From positions 1 through 64,000 of the forward strand of contig NZ_ALXE01000021.1 of the NCBI RefSeq assembly GCF_000295955.2: a stretch of DNA of 64,000 bases. Reading direction: 5' to 3'. The notes below the pieces were generated by a model, which was not told the DNA's origin, made no database searches, and was given only the letters and a program-made list of their open reading frames with translations. The position numbers were made by a program, and so were the translations under genes. The stretch comes from Pantoea sp. A4. Its GTDB lineage: Bacteria; Pseudomonadota; Gammaproteobacteria; Enterobacterales; Enterobacteriaceae. This document shows, piece by piece, positions 1 through 8,702 of the stretch (position 1 is its first letter; each line of letters opens with the position of its first letter).

Positions 1-480
1 CACTACAACCTGTTCCGCTACTACGATCCGCAGGTCGGCCGCTTTACGACCCCGGATCCGATAGGGCTAAACGGTGGGTTTAATCTTTACCAGTACGCAC
101 CGAACCCGCTGAACTGGATCGACCCGCTGGGCCTTACTAAATGTTCGCCAGGAAAAGATAATAGTGCTCACAATGCAGCGGACTATCAGAAGCTTAAAGA
201 TTATTATACTCAGCATGAAAAATATGGTTCTGGCGGTGTAAGAGAATTACAGAATGGTCGTTACCGTTTTTATGACGAAATAAAACCATCTCGAAATCCA
301 GGTGAAATGAAAGGAGCGAGGTTAGTTAGAGAATGGGATCCTTCTACAGGTAATAAACGTACATGGTATGAAACGGTAGACCATACTGGAAATATACGAA
401 GTGTGGCTCCAAAGCCTGTTACTCATGAAAAGAATCATCATATATTTGATATTGATGGTAATTATAAAGGAAGGAGGTAG
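1..480 (+). CDS. Rhs protein, C-terminal part with toxin tip (5' end outside window)
   Basis: The frame is open from base 1 to the stop at 478-480 (159 codons), so only the end of a much larger Rhs protein is visible. Residues 1-45 carry the end of the Rhs core, including a DPIGL motif and the boundary motif [12 protein letters not shown], after which Rhs and CDI-like proteins switch to a variable toxin domain. The tip of about 115 residues ([35 protein letters not shown]) is AT-rich compared with the core, as is usual for swapped tips. I cannot assign its enzymatic class. Rhs proteins are large effectors, often loaded on VgrG of a type VI secretion system, and the tip is the toxic cargo. The small gene that follows with a strong ribosome site is the expected immunity gene. 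Confidence 0.9.
   Translation, partial: HYNLFRYYDPQVGRFTTPDPIGLNGGFNLYQYAPNPLNWIDPLGLTKCSPGKDNSAHNAADYQKLKDYYTQHEKYGSGGVRELQNGRYRFYDEIKPSRNPGEMKGARLVREWDPSTGNKRTWYETVDHTGNIRSVAPKPVTHEKNHHIFDIDGNYKGRR
73..131 (+). repeat. Rhs core-end homology block, copy 1
   Basis: This 59-base block encodes the [12 protein letters not shown]...DPLGL junction of the Rhs core. It matches 2919-2977 at 45 of 59 positions by direct comparison, and the first 17 bases are identical. Such shared core ends are the recombination sites by which rhs genes exchange toxin tips. Confidence 0.85.
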
Positions 481-484
481 CGTT

Positions 485-736
485 TTGAGCATTCAACCTC
501 AACGTATTGATATAATTAATAAAATATTAAATATATTAGCAGGTGATGCAAAAAGAAATGATGTATCTGAATGGGCATTTAATATGTTCGATGATGACTC
601 ATTAAGATTAGATGATCCCGTGGTTTTAAAATATCTGAAATTGCTAGGAGCTGTTGATTTACCTTCTACAGATCGGGATTTTTTATATACGGATGATGAT
701 CTTCGCCACTGGATAACTGAAATCGAGAATCAGTAA
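485..736 (+). CDS. Putative immunity protein for the upstream Rhs toxin tip (TTG start)
   Basis: This is a small acidic protein of 83 residues (starts MSIQPQRID, ends ITEIENQ) with no signal peptide or membrane segment. I chose the TTG at 485 because a near-perfect Shine-Dalgarno (GGAAGGAGG) lies about 8 bases upstream, inside the last codons of the toxin gene. An ATG further upstream at 401 would overlap the toxin by 80 bases and add a hydrophobic stretch that looks like read-through of the other frame. Its position right behind an rhs toxin tip, and its low GC like the tip's, point to cognate immunity. I do not recognise the family. A bidirectional hairpin follows the stop. Confidence 0.7.
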   Translation: MSIQPQRIDIINKILNILAGDAKRNDVSEWAFNMFDDDSLRLDDPVVLKYLKLLGAVDLPSTDRDFLYTDDDLRHWITEIENQ

Positions 737-739
737 TAA

Positions 740-773
740 AAGCCGGAAGCGATCTTAACGATCCTTCCGGCTT
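740..773. terminator. Bidirectional terminator between immunity gene and symE-like gene
   Basis: AAGCCGGAAG at 740-749 pairs with CTTCCGGCTT at 764-773 around a 14-base loop. The element sits between two convergent genes whose stops are at 736 (+) and 781 (-). T-rich sequence follows on the plus side. Confidence 0.8.
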
Positions 774-780
774 GTTCTCT

Positions 781-996
781 TTAGCTGCCCGCTGTCAGAA
801 TCAGACAGCCCTGTTCAACCTTCACCGTTACCTTCTGACCCACCTCAAACCCCATCTCAGCCAGCCACTTCCCGGCAATGTTCACCTGCGGCGTGCTCCG
901 GTCTCCCCGGTGCGGGCGGTATCCCACAACATACTGTCGTTCTCTTTTTGCCGCTTTATCTGCGGCGGTGCCTGACTTAGAATGCGTTCCAGCCAT
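781..996 (-). CDS. SymE-like toxin
   Basis: This 71-residue basic protein carries RQYVVGYRPHRGDRSTPQVN followed by KWLAEMGFEVGQKVTVKVEQGCLILT, the pattern of the SymE superfamily. E. coli SymE is an SOS-induced type I toxin with an AbrB-like fold that affects RNA or nucleoid integrity. SymE relatives are common in rhs neighbourhoods, often behind an XRE-type regulator. Here such a regulator lies 76 bases upstream on the same strand but is broken by an IS element. I saw no LexA box close upstream. An antisense SymR-type RNA is possible but cannot be shown from sequence alone. Confidence 0.8.
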   Translation of the reverse strand: MAGTHSKSGTAADKAAKRERQYVVGYRPHRGDRSTPQVNIAGKWLAEMGFEVGQKVTVKVEQGCLILTAGS

Positions 997-1026
997 GATA
1001 ACTACCTCGCTTAGTTGCTGTGGTGA

Positions 1027-1060
1027 GCGGTGATAAAGGGTGTCCGCCCTTTATCACCGC
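1027..1060. repeat. Perfect 14-bp inverted repeat between XRE remnant and symE-like gene
   Basis: GCGGTGATAAAGGG (1027-1040) and CCCTTTATCACCGC (1047-1060) are separated by 6 bases. The element lies in the 76-base gap between the XRE stop and the SymE start. There is no T-tract on the minus strand, so it may be an operator or an mRNA structure rather than a terminator. Confidence 0.75.
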
Positions 1061-1072
1061 GCTAAAACCGGC

Positions 1073-1401
1073 TCAGCCCAGCACGCGCCTTGCCTGGTGC
1101 TTCAGTATCATCGCGTCGAGGATCGACGTGATCGACTTCTGCTCTTCTGCGTCCATCTGCCTGACCGCTTCAAACTTCAGCTTCAGCTCATCCTGCGGCT
1201 CCCGCTCGCCTTCCTCAAATATCAGCCAGTCAGCCGTCACGTTGAAGGTCACAGCGATGCGCCTGAGAATGTCTAAAGAGGGCTGCGCTTCGCCTGACTC
1301 GTAGCGACGAACCTGCGTCAGATGAATGCCGACTTTGTCAGCCATCTGAGGCTGGGTCAGCCCGTGCTGCCTGCGCAGCTGGAGAAAACGGGTGGAAAAG
1401 C
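1073..1401 (-). pseudogene. XRE-family HTH regulator, 5' end lost at IS insertion
   Basis: The frame reads FSTRFLQLRRQHGLTQPQ followed by MADKVGIHLTQVRRYESG, SLDILRRIAVTFNVTADWLIFEE and a basic tail ending RRVLG. This is a typical XRE/Cro helix-turn-helix of about 110 residues. The IS begins at 1402, immediately before FSTRF, and the reading frame extended into the IS meets a stop with no usable start. The first internal ATG (1345) would remove the first helices of the HTH. Rejoining the flanks across the target duplication does not restore an obvious start either, so the original start may have been deleted or lie further upstream. The gene normally would pair with the downstream SymE-like gene. 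Confidence 0.8.
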
Positions 1402-2669
<1,268 letters not shown>

Positions 2670-2861
2670 AAGCAGCTTGCAGCACGACGTAGCCGGGTTG
2701 CCGGTAAAGCAGAGGCTGTTAGTATGATACGGTGCAGACAGGGCCAGTCACGGCGAGGCGGTAGCGTGCGGGCCAAAAGTGCGCGTCGGGGCATCGGGGG
2801 AAACCCCAGACCACAACCGGCAGATCTGACGTCAGAAAGTCGCGTTACATCAGCAGGTTAA

Positions 2862-3344
2862 GTTGCCTTAAAAGTATGGCCGCACCGGAATCGTCCCGAT
2901 GACCCGATTGGGGTGCTGGGTGGGTTTAATCTTTATCAGTATGCGCCGAATCCGAATGGATGGGTTGATCCACTGGGATTGAATAAAACAGAATGTACAC
3001 CCAACAAGAAAACGACTTATGAAGGTGTTAGCCGCAGAGATGCATTAAGACAGGCTAAACGTGATGCGAGAATACCTAACAATCAGCAGCCCTATGAAGT
3101 TAGCCGAGAGAAATTAGGGGATGGGTATGGTGATTTTGTGAGAGATAAGAATGGGGTGCCTGTTGAAACAAGACAGTATCATTTTAAAGACCAAAATAAC
3201 TCCACAGTGGTTATTCAAGAACACAGTTTAGGCCATGTTAAAGCAACACCTCTTCATAGTGCTGAACCACATTTTAATGTTAGGCCTATTAAGAACCTGA
3301 ATACGGGAGATGTTCCTGGTACTCATGGGCATTACAACTTTTGA
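2862..3344 (+). pseudogene. Orphan Rhs C-terminal fragment with HNH/EndoVII-type toxin domain
   Basis: The frame is open from 2862 to a TGA at 3342-3344. Rhs homology begins around 2898 ([19 protein letters not shown]...DPLGL), so the whole N-terminal cage is missing and there is no native start; a GTG at 2913 could start a 143-residue product. After DPLGLN comes a tip with [21 protein letters not shown], a TRQYHFKDQ block, [17 protein letters not shown] and final GTHGHYNF. This E/H-H-H pattern matches the HNH/endonuclease VII-fold polymorphic toxin family (Tox-HNH-EHHH type), a predicted DNase. Displaced tips like this are stored downstream of rhs genes and can recombine with the core. The intact immunity candidate follows directly. 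Confidence 0.8.
2919..2977 (+). repeat. Rhs core-end homology block, copy 2
   Basis: This is the partner of 73-131 (45 of 59 bases identical, same reading frame). It marks the core/tip junction of the displaced module. Confidence 0.85.
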
Positions 3345-3351
3345 GGGTGGT

Positions 3352-3735
3352 ATGAATATAGTTGAGCTATCAAGAAATAGATTCCTGGACTCTCTTTATC
3401 CTAATGGCTTAGGAGATAATTTATTAATCGGCCAGGTTAACTTGGATTTTTCAGATCGAGTCACTTTAAGCATCCATACATATGAACCTCCCAGCAAAAA
3501 AGTTGAAAAATGGGGTCGATGGGGGGAGGACTACAATGTAGTGGTTGTTAATTTATTGTTGCAGTTTATTACGGATTGCCAGTTAAACAACTGGCAAAAC
3601 ATAACATCCTCTCAAGTTATTATTGAGACTAGAGATAATGGAGTTTTTTCTCTAACCTCTCAAGGTGAAAACTGGAGTTTAAATATTAACTTTAAGGCCA
3701 TGACTTTTCAAGGGTGTGATGTATATATTAAATAG
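3352..3735 (+). CDS. Putative immunity protein for the HNH-type orphan Rhs tip
   Basis: This 127-residue protein (starts MNIVELSRNRFLDSL) begins 7 bases after the toxin stop. A GAGGG sequence overlaps that stop and serves as ribosome site. It has no signal or membrane segments and contains WGRWGEDYNVVVVNLL and CQLNNWQN. I do not firmly recognise the immunity family; position and AT-rich composition support the role. An upstream ATG at 3310 in the same frame lies inside the toxin gene and is less likely. Confidence 0.72.
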   Translation: MNIVELSRNRFLDSLYPNGLGDNLLIGQVNLDFSDRVTLSIHTYEPPSKKVEKWGRWGEDYNVVVVNLLLQFITDCQLNNWQNITSSQVIIETRDNGVFSLTSQGENWSLNINFKAMTFQGCDVYIK

Positions 3736-4164
3736 TGCGTTATGAATATCCGAAAATAATAAAAATTATGTGTGGGATTGTAATAGATCCCCCTTACTCT
3801 TGTGAAATTTAATTTCACCCTTAAAAATCTAACAAAAGGAAACTAATTTATCAGACCCCAAGCAATGGATAACAATAAAATACCTGCATATTAAATAATA
3901 AAAATCGAGGGGTGATTAAAGAATCTTGGTTTATTTTAATATTTTAAGCCTGTGCGTAAATTAACTAGTGTATCCATAACTGTCTGTTTATGAAGATAAA
4001 TGTAAGTATTCAGTGCCAATGTCTCGTTACATCAGCGATCAAAATAATGCACCCGTGCGAAATATTCACAGTAATGTAATCCCTTGCATCAGAACCCAGC
4101 GCTGATAAAAATTTTTACGGGATAAAACACCGGATGTTTTATTCACCACCCGGCATTTGCATTT
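3736..4164. other. AT-rich intergenic region closing the rhs locus
   Basis: About 430 bases lie between the last rhs-associated gene and the conserved ybbJ end. I see no credible coding frame, RNA gene or IS end. Composition is AT-rich like the accessory genes before it and shifts to core composition near 4150. Confidence 0.6.
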
Positions 4165-4626
4165 TTATTGAGCTGGCGTTACTGGAATGATGCGCAGCGT
4201 GATGCCATCAATCCCGGTTACCATGACCTCTGTTCCGGCGGGTAGGGAAGAGGTGGCCTGAACGCGCCAGCTGCTGTCGCCGATGCGCACATGGCCAATC
4301 CCATTCACCAGCGCCGTCTCCAGCGTCAAACGAAAGCCAATCAGCTGATGGCCGCGTTGGTTCAGAGAGGAAACCACAGGTTGACTCTTCTGATCACGTT
4401 GCATCCAGCGATACCACAGATACAGGCTGAGTAGCATTAACACCGCAAATAAGCTGCCCTGTACCGCCCAGCCGAGGGGAAACACCCACTCCACTAAACC
4501 CACCAGAACGGCGGCAACACCACTCCATAACAGATAACCACTGGTGCCAAGCATTTCGGCGGCCAGAAGCAGGCCGCCTAACGTCAGCCAAAACCAGTGT
4601 GGATGAGCGATGAGATCGAGCAGCAT
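4165..4626 (-). CDS. ybbJ: NfeD-family inner membrane protein YbbJ
   Basis: This 153-residue protein has two or three N-terminal membrane segments ([56 protein letters not shown]). A C-terminal OB-fold NfeD domain follows ([34 protein letters not shown]). NfeD proteins pair with SPFH/stomatin proteins and are thought to support membrane microdomain or quality-control functions. Its start overlaps the stop of qmcA by one base (TGATG), which implies translational coupling. Length fits the E. coli protein. Confidence 0.93.
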   Translation of the reverse strand: MLLDLIAHPHWFWLTLGGLLLAAEMLGTSGYLLWSGVAAVLVGLVEWVFPLGWAVQGSLFAVLMLLSLYLWYRWMQRDQKSQPVVSSLNQRGHQLIGFRLTLETALVNGIGHVRIGDSSWRVQATSSLPAGTEVMVTGIDGITLRIIPVTPAQ

Positions 4627-5540
4627 CAGGACTTATTCTCGCGGCGAGATTCACCCAAGAGTTCGCTAATGCCCGCAATCGACCCGAGCAGGCTGCTGGC
4701 CTCAAGGGGCAGCATCACCACCTTACTGTTACTGGATTCGCCAATTTTTTGCAGCGCTTCGGTGTAGCGTTGGGCGACAAAATAATTCACCGCCTGGATA
4801 TTACCGGCGGCGATGGCGTCTGAAACCATTTGGGTTGCACGGGCTTCGGCCTCAGCCTGACGTTCACGCGCTTCGGACTCGAGGAATGCAGAAGTCCGTT
4901 CACCTTCTGCTTTCAGGATCTGCGACTGTTTTTCCCCTTCAGCGCGAAGAATTGCAGCCTGACGCACGCCCTCGGCGGTGAGGATGTCCGCACGCTTAGT
5001 TCGCTCAGCTTTCATCTGGGCATTCATTGCTGCGATCAGTTCCTGCGGCGGGCGCACGTCACGAATCTCAATGCGGGTAATTTTAACGCCCCACGGATTG
5101 GTCGCTTCATCGACGATGTGCAGCAAACGCGTATTGATGTTATCGCGCTGCGACAGCATCTCATCCAACTCCATGCCGCCTAACACGGTACGGATATTGG
5201 TCATGGTCAGGTTGAGAATAGAAAGTTCAAGGTTGCTGACTTCATACGCGGCACGTGCAGAATCTATCACCTGAATAAAACAGACGGCATCAATGGTGAC
5301 GTTAGCATTGTCTTTGGAAATCACTTCTTGAGAAGGGACGTCGAGCACCTGCTCCATCATATTGATTTTTCGACCAATACGGTCCATGAAAGGCACTACG
5401 AGGCTTAAACCGGGTTCTAAGGTGCGGGTGTAGCGGCCAAATCTTTCTACTGTCCACTGAAACCCCTGGGGAACGATCTTAACGCCTGACCAGATGATCA
5501 CCAACGCGACCACGATAAGAACGGGAATTACCGTAAGCAT
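4626..5540 (-). CDS. qmcA: SPFH/stomatin-family membrane protein QmcA
   Basis: The 304-residue protein has one N-terminal membrane anchor ([14 protein letters not shown]), an SPFH domain ([30 protein letters not shown]) and a long Ala/Glu-rich coiled coil with [21 protein letters not shown]. The start at 5540 is used because it places the anchor at the N-terminus as in E. coli QmcA; a longer frame upstream overlaps cnoX and is not conserved in style. QmcA is a multicopy suppressor linked to FtsH/HtpX membrane proteolysis. It forms a two-gene unit with ybbJ. Confidence 0.94.
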   Translation of the reverse strand: MLTVIPVLIVVALVIIWSGVKIVPQGFQWTVERFGRYTRTLEPGLSLVVPFMDRIGRKINMMEQVLDVPSQEVISKDNANVTIDAVCFIQVIDSARAAYEVSNLELSILNLTMTNIRTVLGGMELDEMLSQRDNINTRLLHIVDEATNPWGVKITRIEIRDVRPPQELIAAMNAQMKAERTKRADILTAEGVRQAAILRAEGEKQSQILKAEGERTSAFLESEARERQAEAEARATQMVSDAIAAGNIQAVNYFVAQRYTEALQKIGESSNSKVVMLPLEASSLLGSIAGISELLGESRRENKS

Positions 5541-5598
5541 ACAACCTCCTGACTGTCGGAATAGCGGGCCGAGTCTGTTCGGCCCGAGGATCGAGCAC

Positions 5599-6456
5599 TC
5601 AGTAGAGCAGGGAATAGAGCTGACGACGATAACGTGACGCCAGCGCATCACCTGTACCGAGCGCGGCTAAAATTTCCTGCAACATCTTACGCGCCTGACC
5701 ATCTGCTGCATTAAGGTCGGTCTTGATGAAACTGAATAATAATTCCAGTGCCTCTTCGTTACGGCCAACCTGATGAAGCTGTAAAGCAAGTTTAGCAGCC
5801 AGTTCTGCATTTTCCGGTTCGCTTTGCAGCTGGGTCTGCAACTGCTGGATTTCTGGCGTATCTGCGGCCTGCTTGAGCAGATCAATTTGCGAATGCAGGC
5901 TCTGAAAGCGGGTGTCCTTATCCTGCAATGGCACGACATCCAGCACCGCTTCGGCTTCATCACTGCGGTTCAGCGTGATCAACACTTCTGCCAGCAGGAA
6001 ACCAATTTCAGTGGCTTGTTGACTCAACTGCCAGGCATCTTTCAGTAATGGCAGAGCATCCAGCGGTTTGCCCTCATCCAGCAGCGCCATTGCCTGCTGC
6101 ACCTTCAGTTCTTCTTCACGCGGCAGGACTTTTTGCAGCAGAGCGCGAATCGCTTCCTCTGGCTGCGGCCCCTGGAAGCCATCAACTGGCTGGCCATCTT
6201 GCAACAGATAAACGGTAGGAATAGCGCGCAGGCCAAACTGCGATGCCACCATAGGTTCTTTATCGCAGTCCACCTCGGCCAGAATGAACTGCCCGGCGTA
6301 CTCCTGCGCCAGGCGCTCCAGAATCGGAGTCAGCTCCAGGCAGTGTTGACTGCGTTCGGACCAGAAATAGAACAGCACCGGCACCTGCATCGACTGTTCG
6401 ATGGTTTGGCGCAGGTTAGCTTCGGTAACGACGATGATGGGCGCTTGAGGTGACAT
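5599..6456 (-). CDS. cnoX: Chaperedoxin CnoX (YbbN)
   Basis: The 285-residue protein has a thioredoxin domain (residues about 1-115) with the motif SQHC in place of CxxC ([11 protein letters not shown]), followed by TPR-like helices ([32 protein letters not shown]). This matches E. coli CnoX, which lacks normal thioredoxin reductase activity and acts as a holdase activated by hypochlorous acid, delivering clients to GroEL and DnaK. The length is within one or two residues of the E. coli protein. It sits in conserved order between qmcA and ybbO. Confidence 0.95.
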   Translation of the reverse strand: MSPQAPIIVVTEANLRQTIEQSMQVPVLFYFWSERSQHCLELTPILERLAQEYAGQFILAEVDCDKEPMVASQFGLRAIPTVYLLQDGQPVDGFQGPQPEEAIRALLQKVLPREEELKVQQAMALLDEGKPLDALPLLKDAWQLSQQATEIGFLLAEVLITLNRSDEAEAVLDVVPLQDKDTRFQSLHSQIDLLKQAADTPEIQQLQTQLQSEPENAELAAKLALQLHQVGRNEEALELLFSFIKTDLNAADGQARKMLQEILAALGTGDALASRYRRQLYSLLY

Positions 6457-6531
6457 AGTGAATCCCTTAATAAAAAGTCTTAAGAGGATATGGGGCTGGT
6501 GGCCCCAACTTCAAGCACCATTTGCAGGTTG

Positions 6532-7308
6532 TCAGGCACGTCCGCGCAAAATGCGATCCAGTATCCAACCTGGCAGCAAGCGTTTGAGAACCGTCATTAT
6601 CTGCGCGACCAGCGTCACCGGATAGCGCAAACGTGGATTTTTACTCTCCAGCGCATGATGAAGTTTAGGTAGGATGGCTTCCGGTGGCAGGGTGAACCGA
6701 TCGGCGCTTGCGGGATTCAGCACGGGATTGGTGCTGTCACCTTGCCTGACGTTCTCAGTAAAACGGCTACTGATCGGGCCGGGTTCGATCAGGCTGACGC
6801 GTATGCCTTGGGTATGTAGCTCCATCCGCAGCGCATCACTCCAGGCTTCCAGTGCGAACTTACTGGCGGCATAGGCACCACGTCCCGGCATGGAGATCAG
6901 CCCAAGCACAGAGCTGGTGTTGATAATTCGGCCATCGCCGCTGGCTTTCAGTGCCGGTAACAAACGCAGGGTAAGTTGGTGCACGGCAAACAAGTTGGTG
7001 GAAAATTGCTGTTCTAACTGCTGGCGCGTAAGCGTATGCAGTGGCCCATAAATCGCGAAACCGGCGTTGTTGAACAAGGCATCGAGGCGATGTTGAGTCA
7101 GTGCTAAGACCTCATCGGCTGCGCGGTCAACACTGGCTGCATCATCAAGATCGAGCTGTAGCCCTGTCAGGCCGAGGCTGTTCATCTGCGCGACGTCAGC
7201 GGGCTGACGACAGGCGGCAATCACATGATAACCGCGTGAGTGCAGATCTTTCGCCGCTGCAAGGCCAATGCCGCTAGAGCAGCCGGTTATTAAAATGGTT
7301 TTTTGCAT
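6532..7308 (-). CDS. ybbO: Short-chain dehydrogenase YbbO
   Basis: A classical SDR of 258 residues: the nucleotide motif TGCSSGIG lies at about residues 8-15, NNAG near 85, catalytic Ser in INTSSVLG and YAASK near 150. The internal start MQKTILITG at 7308 matches E. coli YbbO; the longer frame adds eight residues without homology. The E. coli enzyme is an NADPH-dependent aldehyde reductase acting on medium- to long-chain and terpenoid aldehydes. Its C-terminus (VLKRLLPGWILDRIL) is conserved. Confidence 0.93.
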   Translation of the reverse strand: MQKTILITGCSSGIGLAAAKDLHSRGYHVIAACRQPADVAQMNSLGLTGLQLDLDDAASVDRAADEVLALTQHRLDALFNNAGFAIYGPLHTLTRQQLEQQFSTNLFAVHQLTLRLLPALKASGDGRIINTSSVLGLISMPGRGAYAASKFALEAWSDALRMELHTQGIRVSLIEPGPISSRFTENVRQGDSTNPVLNPASADRFTLPPEAILPKLHHALESKNPRLRYPVTLVAQIMTVLKRLLPGWILDRILRGRA

Positions 7309-7415
7309 AATGCATCTCAGGCTAAGTGGCAAACTGAAGGTGCAGGAATAGGGACATGACAGCGGAAATGTAAAACAGCTAAAAACATCACTGCTGCTTT
7401 ACATTTCTTTACCCC

Positions 7416-8048
7416 TTAACCCTGAGTGGTGTGTTTTACCAGGGGAGCCAACGTTTTCGCCATCAGATCGGCGATAAACGGCTGCGCATCGGGATTGGGG
7501 TGGATACCATCTTGTTGCATCCACTCAGGTTTAAGGTAGACCTGCTCCATGAAAAAGGGTACTAAAGGCACGTGATACTGCTGCGCCAGCGCCGGATAAA
7601 TCGCGCTAAAGGATTCGGTATAACGACGTCCATAGTTAGCCGGTAACCGGATTTGCATCAGTAACGGTTGTGCGTTGGCCGCTTTCACCTCGTCAATCAC
7701 TTTGCCCAGTACCTGGCTGACATTGGCGGGAGGAAAACCACGCAGGCCATCGTTACCGCCCAGTTCGATTAACACCCACTGCGGCTGATGCTGCTTTAAT
7801 AGGGCAGGCAGGCGAGCCAGGCCTTGTTCGGCGGTGTCACCGCTGATACTGGCATTAATCACTTTGGTTTGCGGCTGCCACTGCTGCGCCAGCAGATTCG
7901 GCCATGCGGCACTGCCCGCCATGCGGTATCCGGCACTCAGGCTATCGCCCAGAATTAACAGGGTATCGGCGCTGGCAAAGCGTGATACCAGCAACAGCAA
8001 AAACAGGAAGGGATAATGCCAGCGGAAAACATTGTTGCGGTTCATCAT
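7416..8048 (-). CDS. tesA: Acyl-CoA thioesterase I / lysophospholipase L1 TesA
   Basis: The protein has an N-terminal signal peptide (FRWHYPFLFLLLLVSRFASA) and a GDSL hydrolase domain. Block I is GDSLSAGYR with the nucleophile Ser, GGNDG is the oxyanion-hole block, and DGIHPN carries the catalytic Asp and His. It is a periplasmic SGNH enzyme hydrolysing acyl-CoA, lysophospholipid and ester substrates. The start MMNRNNVFRW at 8048 matches E. coli TesA. The gene overlaps the divergent ybbA start by 33 bases, an arrangement also seen in E. coli. Confidence 0.95.
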   Translation of the reverse strand: MMNRNNVFRWHYPFLFLLLLVSRFASADTLLILGDSLSAGYRMAGSAAWPNLLAQQWQPQTKVINASISGDTAEQGLARLPALLKQHQPQWVLIELGGNDGLRGFPPANVSQVLGKVIDEVKAANAQPLLMQIRLPANYGRRYTESFSAIYPALAQQYHVPLVPFFMEQVYLKPEWMQQDGIHPNPDAQPFIADLMAKTLAPLVKHTTQG

Positions 8049-8702
8049 CTTACTAAGTCCGTCGGTCAGGGAGAGCATCAGCTAACCATCCTCACCGGAG
8101 TTGAGCTGGTTGTCAAACCGGCGGAAACCATCGCCCTGATTGGGGAGTCGGGTTCTGGGAAGTCCACGCTATTAGGGATTTTGGCCGGCCTGGATGATGG
8201 TACTGAGGGGGAAGTTCACCTGTTCGGCCAGCCACTGCACCAGATGAACGAGGAGCAGCGGGCAGCGCTCCGGGCGCAACAGGTGGGATTTGTCTTCCAG
8301 TCTTTCATGTTGGTGCCTACGCTCAGCGCGCTGGAGAATGTTCAGTTACCAGCACTGTTACGCGGTGAGAACGATCGCCAAAGTCGCGAGCAGGCACGTG
8401 CGTTGCTTGAGCAACTTGGACTGGGTAAACGGCTCAATCACCTCCCGGCTCAGCTTTCGGGCGGGGAACAGCAACGTGTTGCGCTGGCGCGCGCGTTTAG
8501 TGGCCGACCTGGCCTGCTGTTTGCGGATGAGCCAACCGGCAATCTGGATCGTAAAACCGGGGAGCGCATTGTTGATCTGCTGTTTTCACTCAATCGTGAT
8601 TTTTCCACCACGCTGATTCTGGTCACCCATGATGAACAGTTGGCTGCCCGTTGCGATCGCCAGTTGAGGCTGGTCGATGGCAAATTGCAGGAGGTGCAAT
8701 GA
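8016..8702 (+). CDS. ybbA: ABC transporter ATP-binding protein YbbA
   Basis: The 228-residue protein is a MacB/LolD-type ATPase with Walker A GESGSGKST, signature LSGGEQQRVALARA, Walker B LLFADEPTGNLD and switch His in VTHD. It pairs with YbbP, whose start overlaps its stop (ATGA at 8699-8702). Type VII ABC transporters of this class use ATP to drive periplasmic or envelope mechanical work rather than transport through the membrane. The exact substrate is unknown. Confidence 0.95.
   Translation: MPAENIVAVHHLTKSVGQGEHQLTILTGVELVVKPAETIALIGESGSGKSTLLGILAGLDDGTEGEVHLFGQPLHQMNEEQRAALRAQQVGFVFQSFMLVPTLSALENVQLPALLRGENDRQSREQARALLEQLGLGKRLNHLPAQLSGGEQQRVALARAFSGRPGLLFADEPTGNLDRKTGERIVDLLFSLNRDFSTTLILVTHDEQLAARCDRQLRLVDGKLQEVQ

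Noticed and set aside
401..484. Upstream ATG extending the first immunity gene
   Set aside because: It overlaps the toxin frame by 80 bases, has no ribosome site, and adds a hydrophobic segment; TTG at 485 has a strong site.
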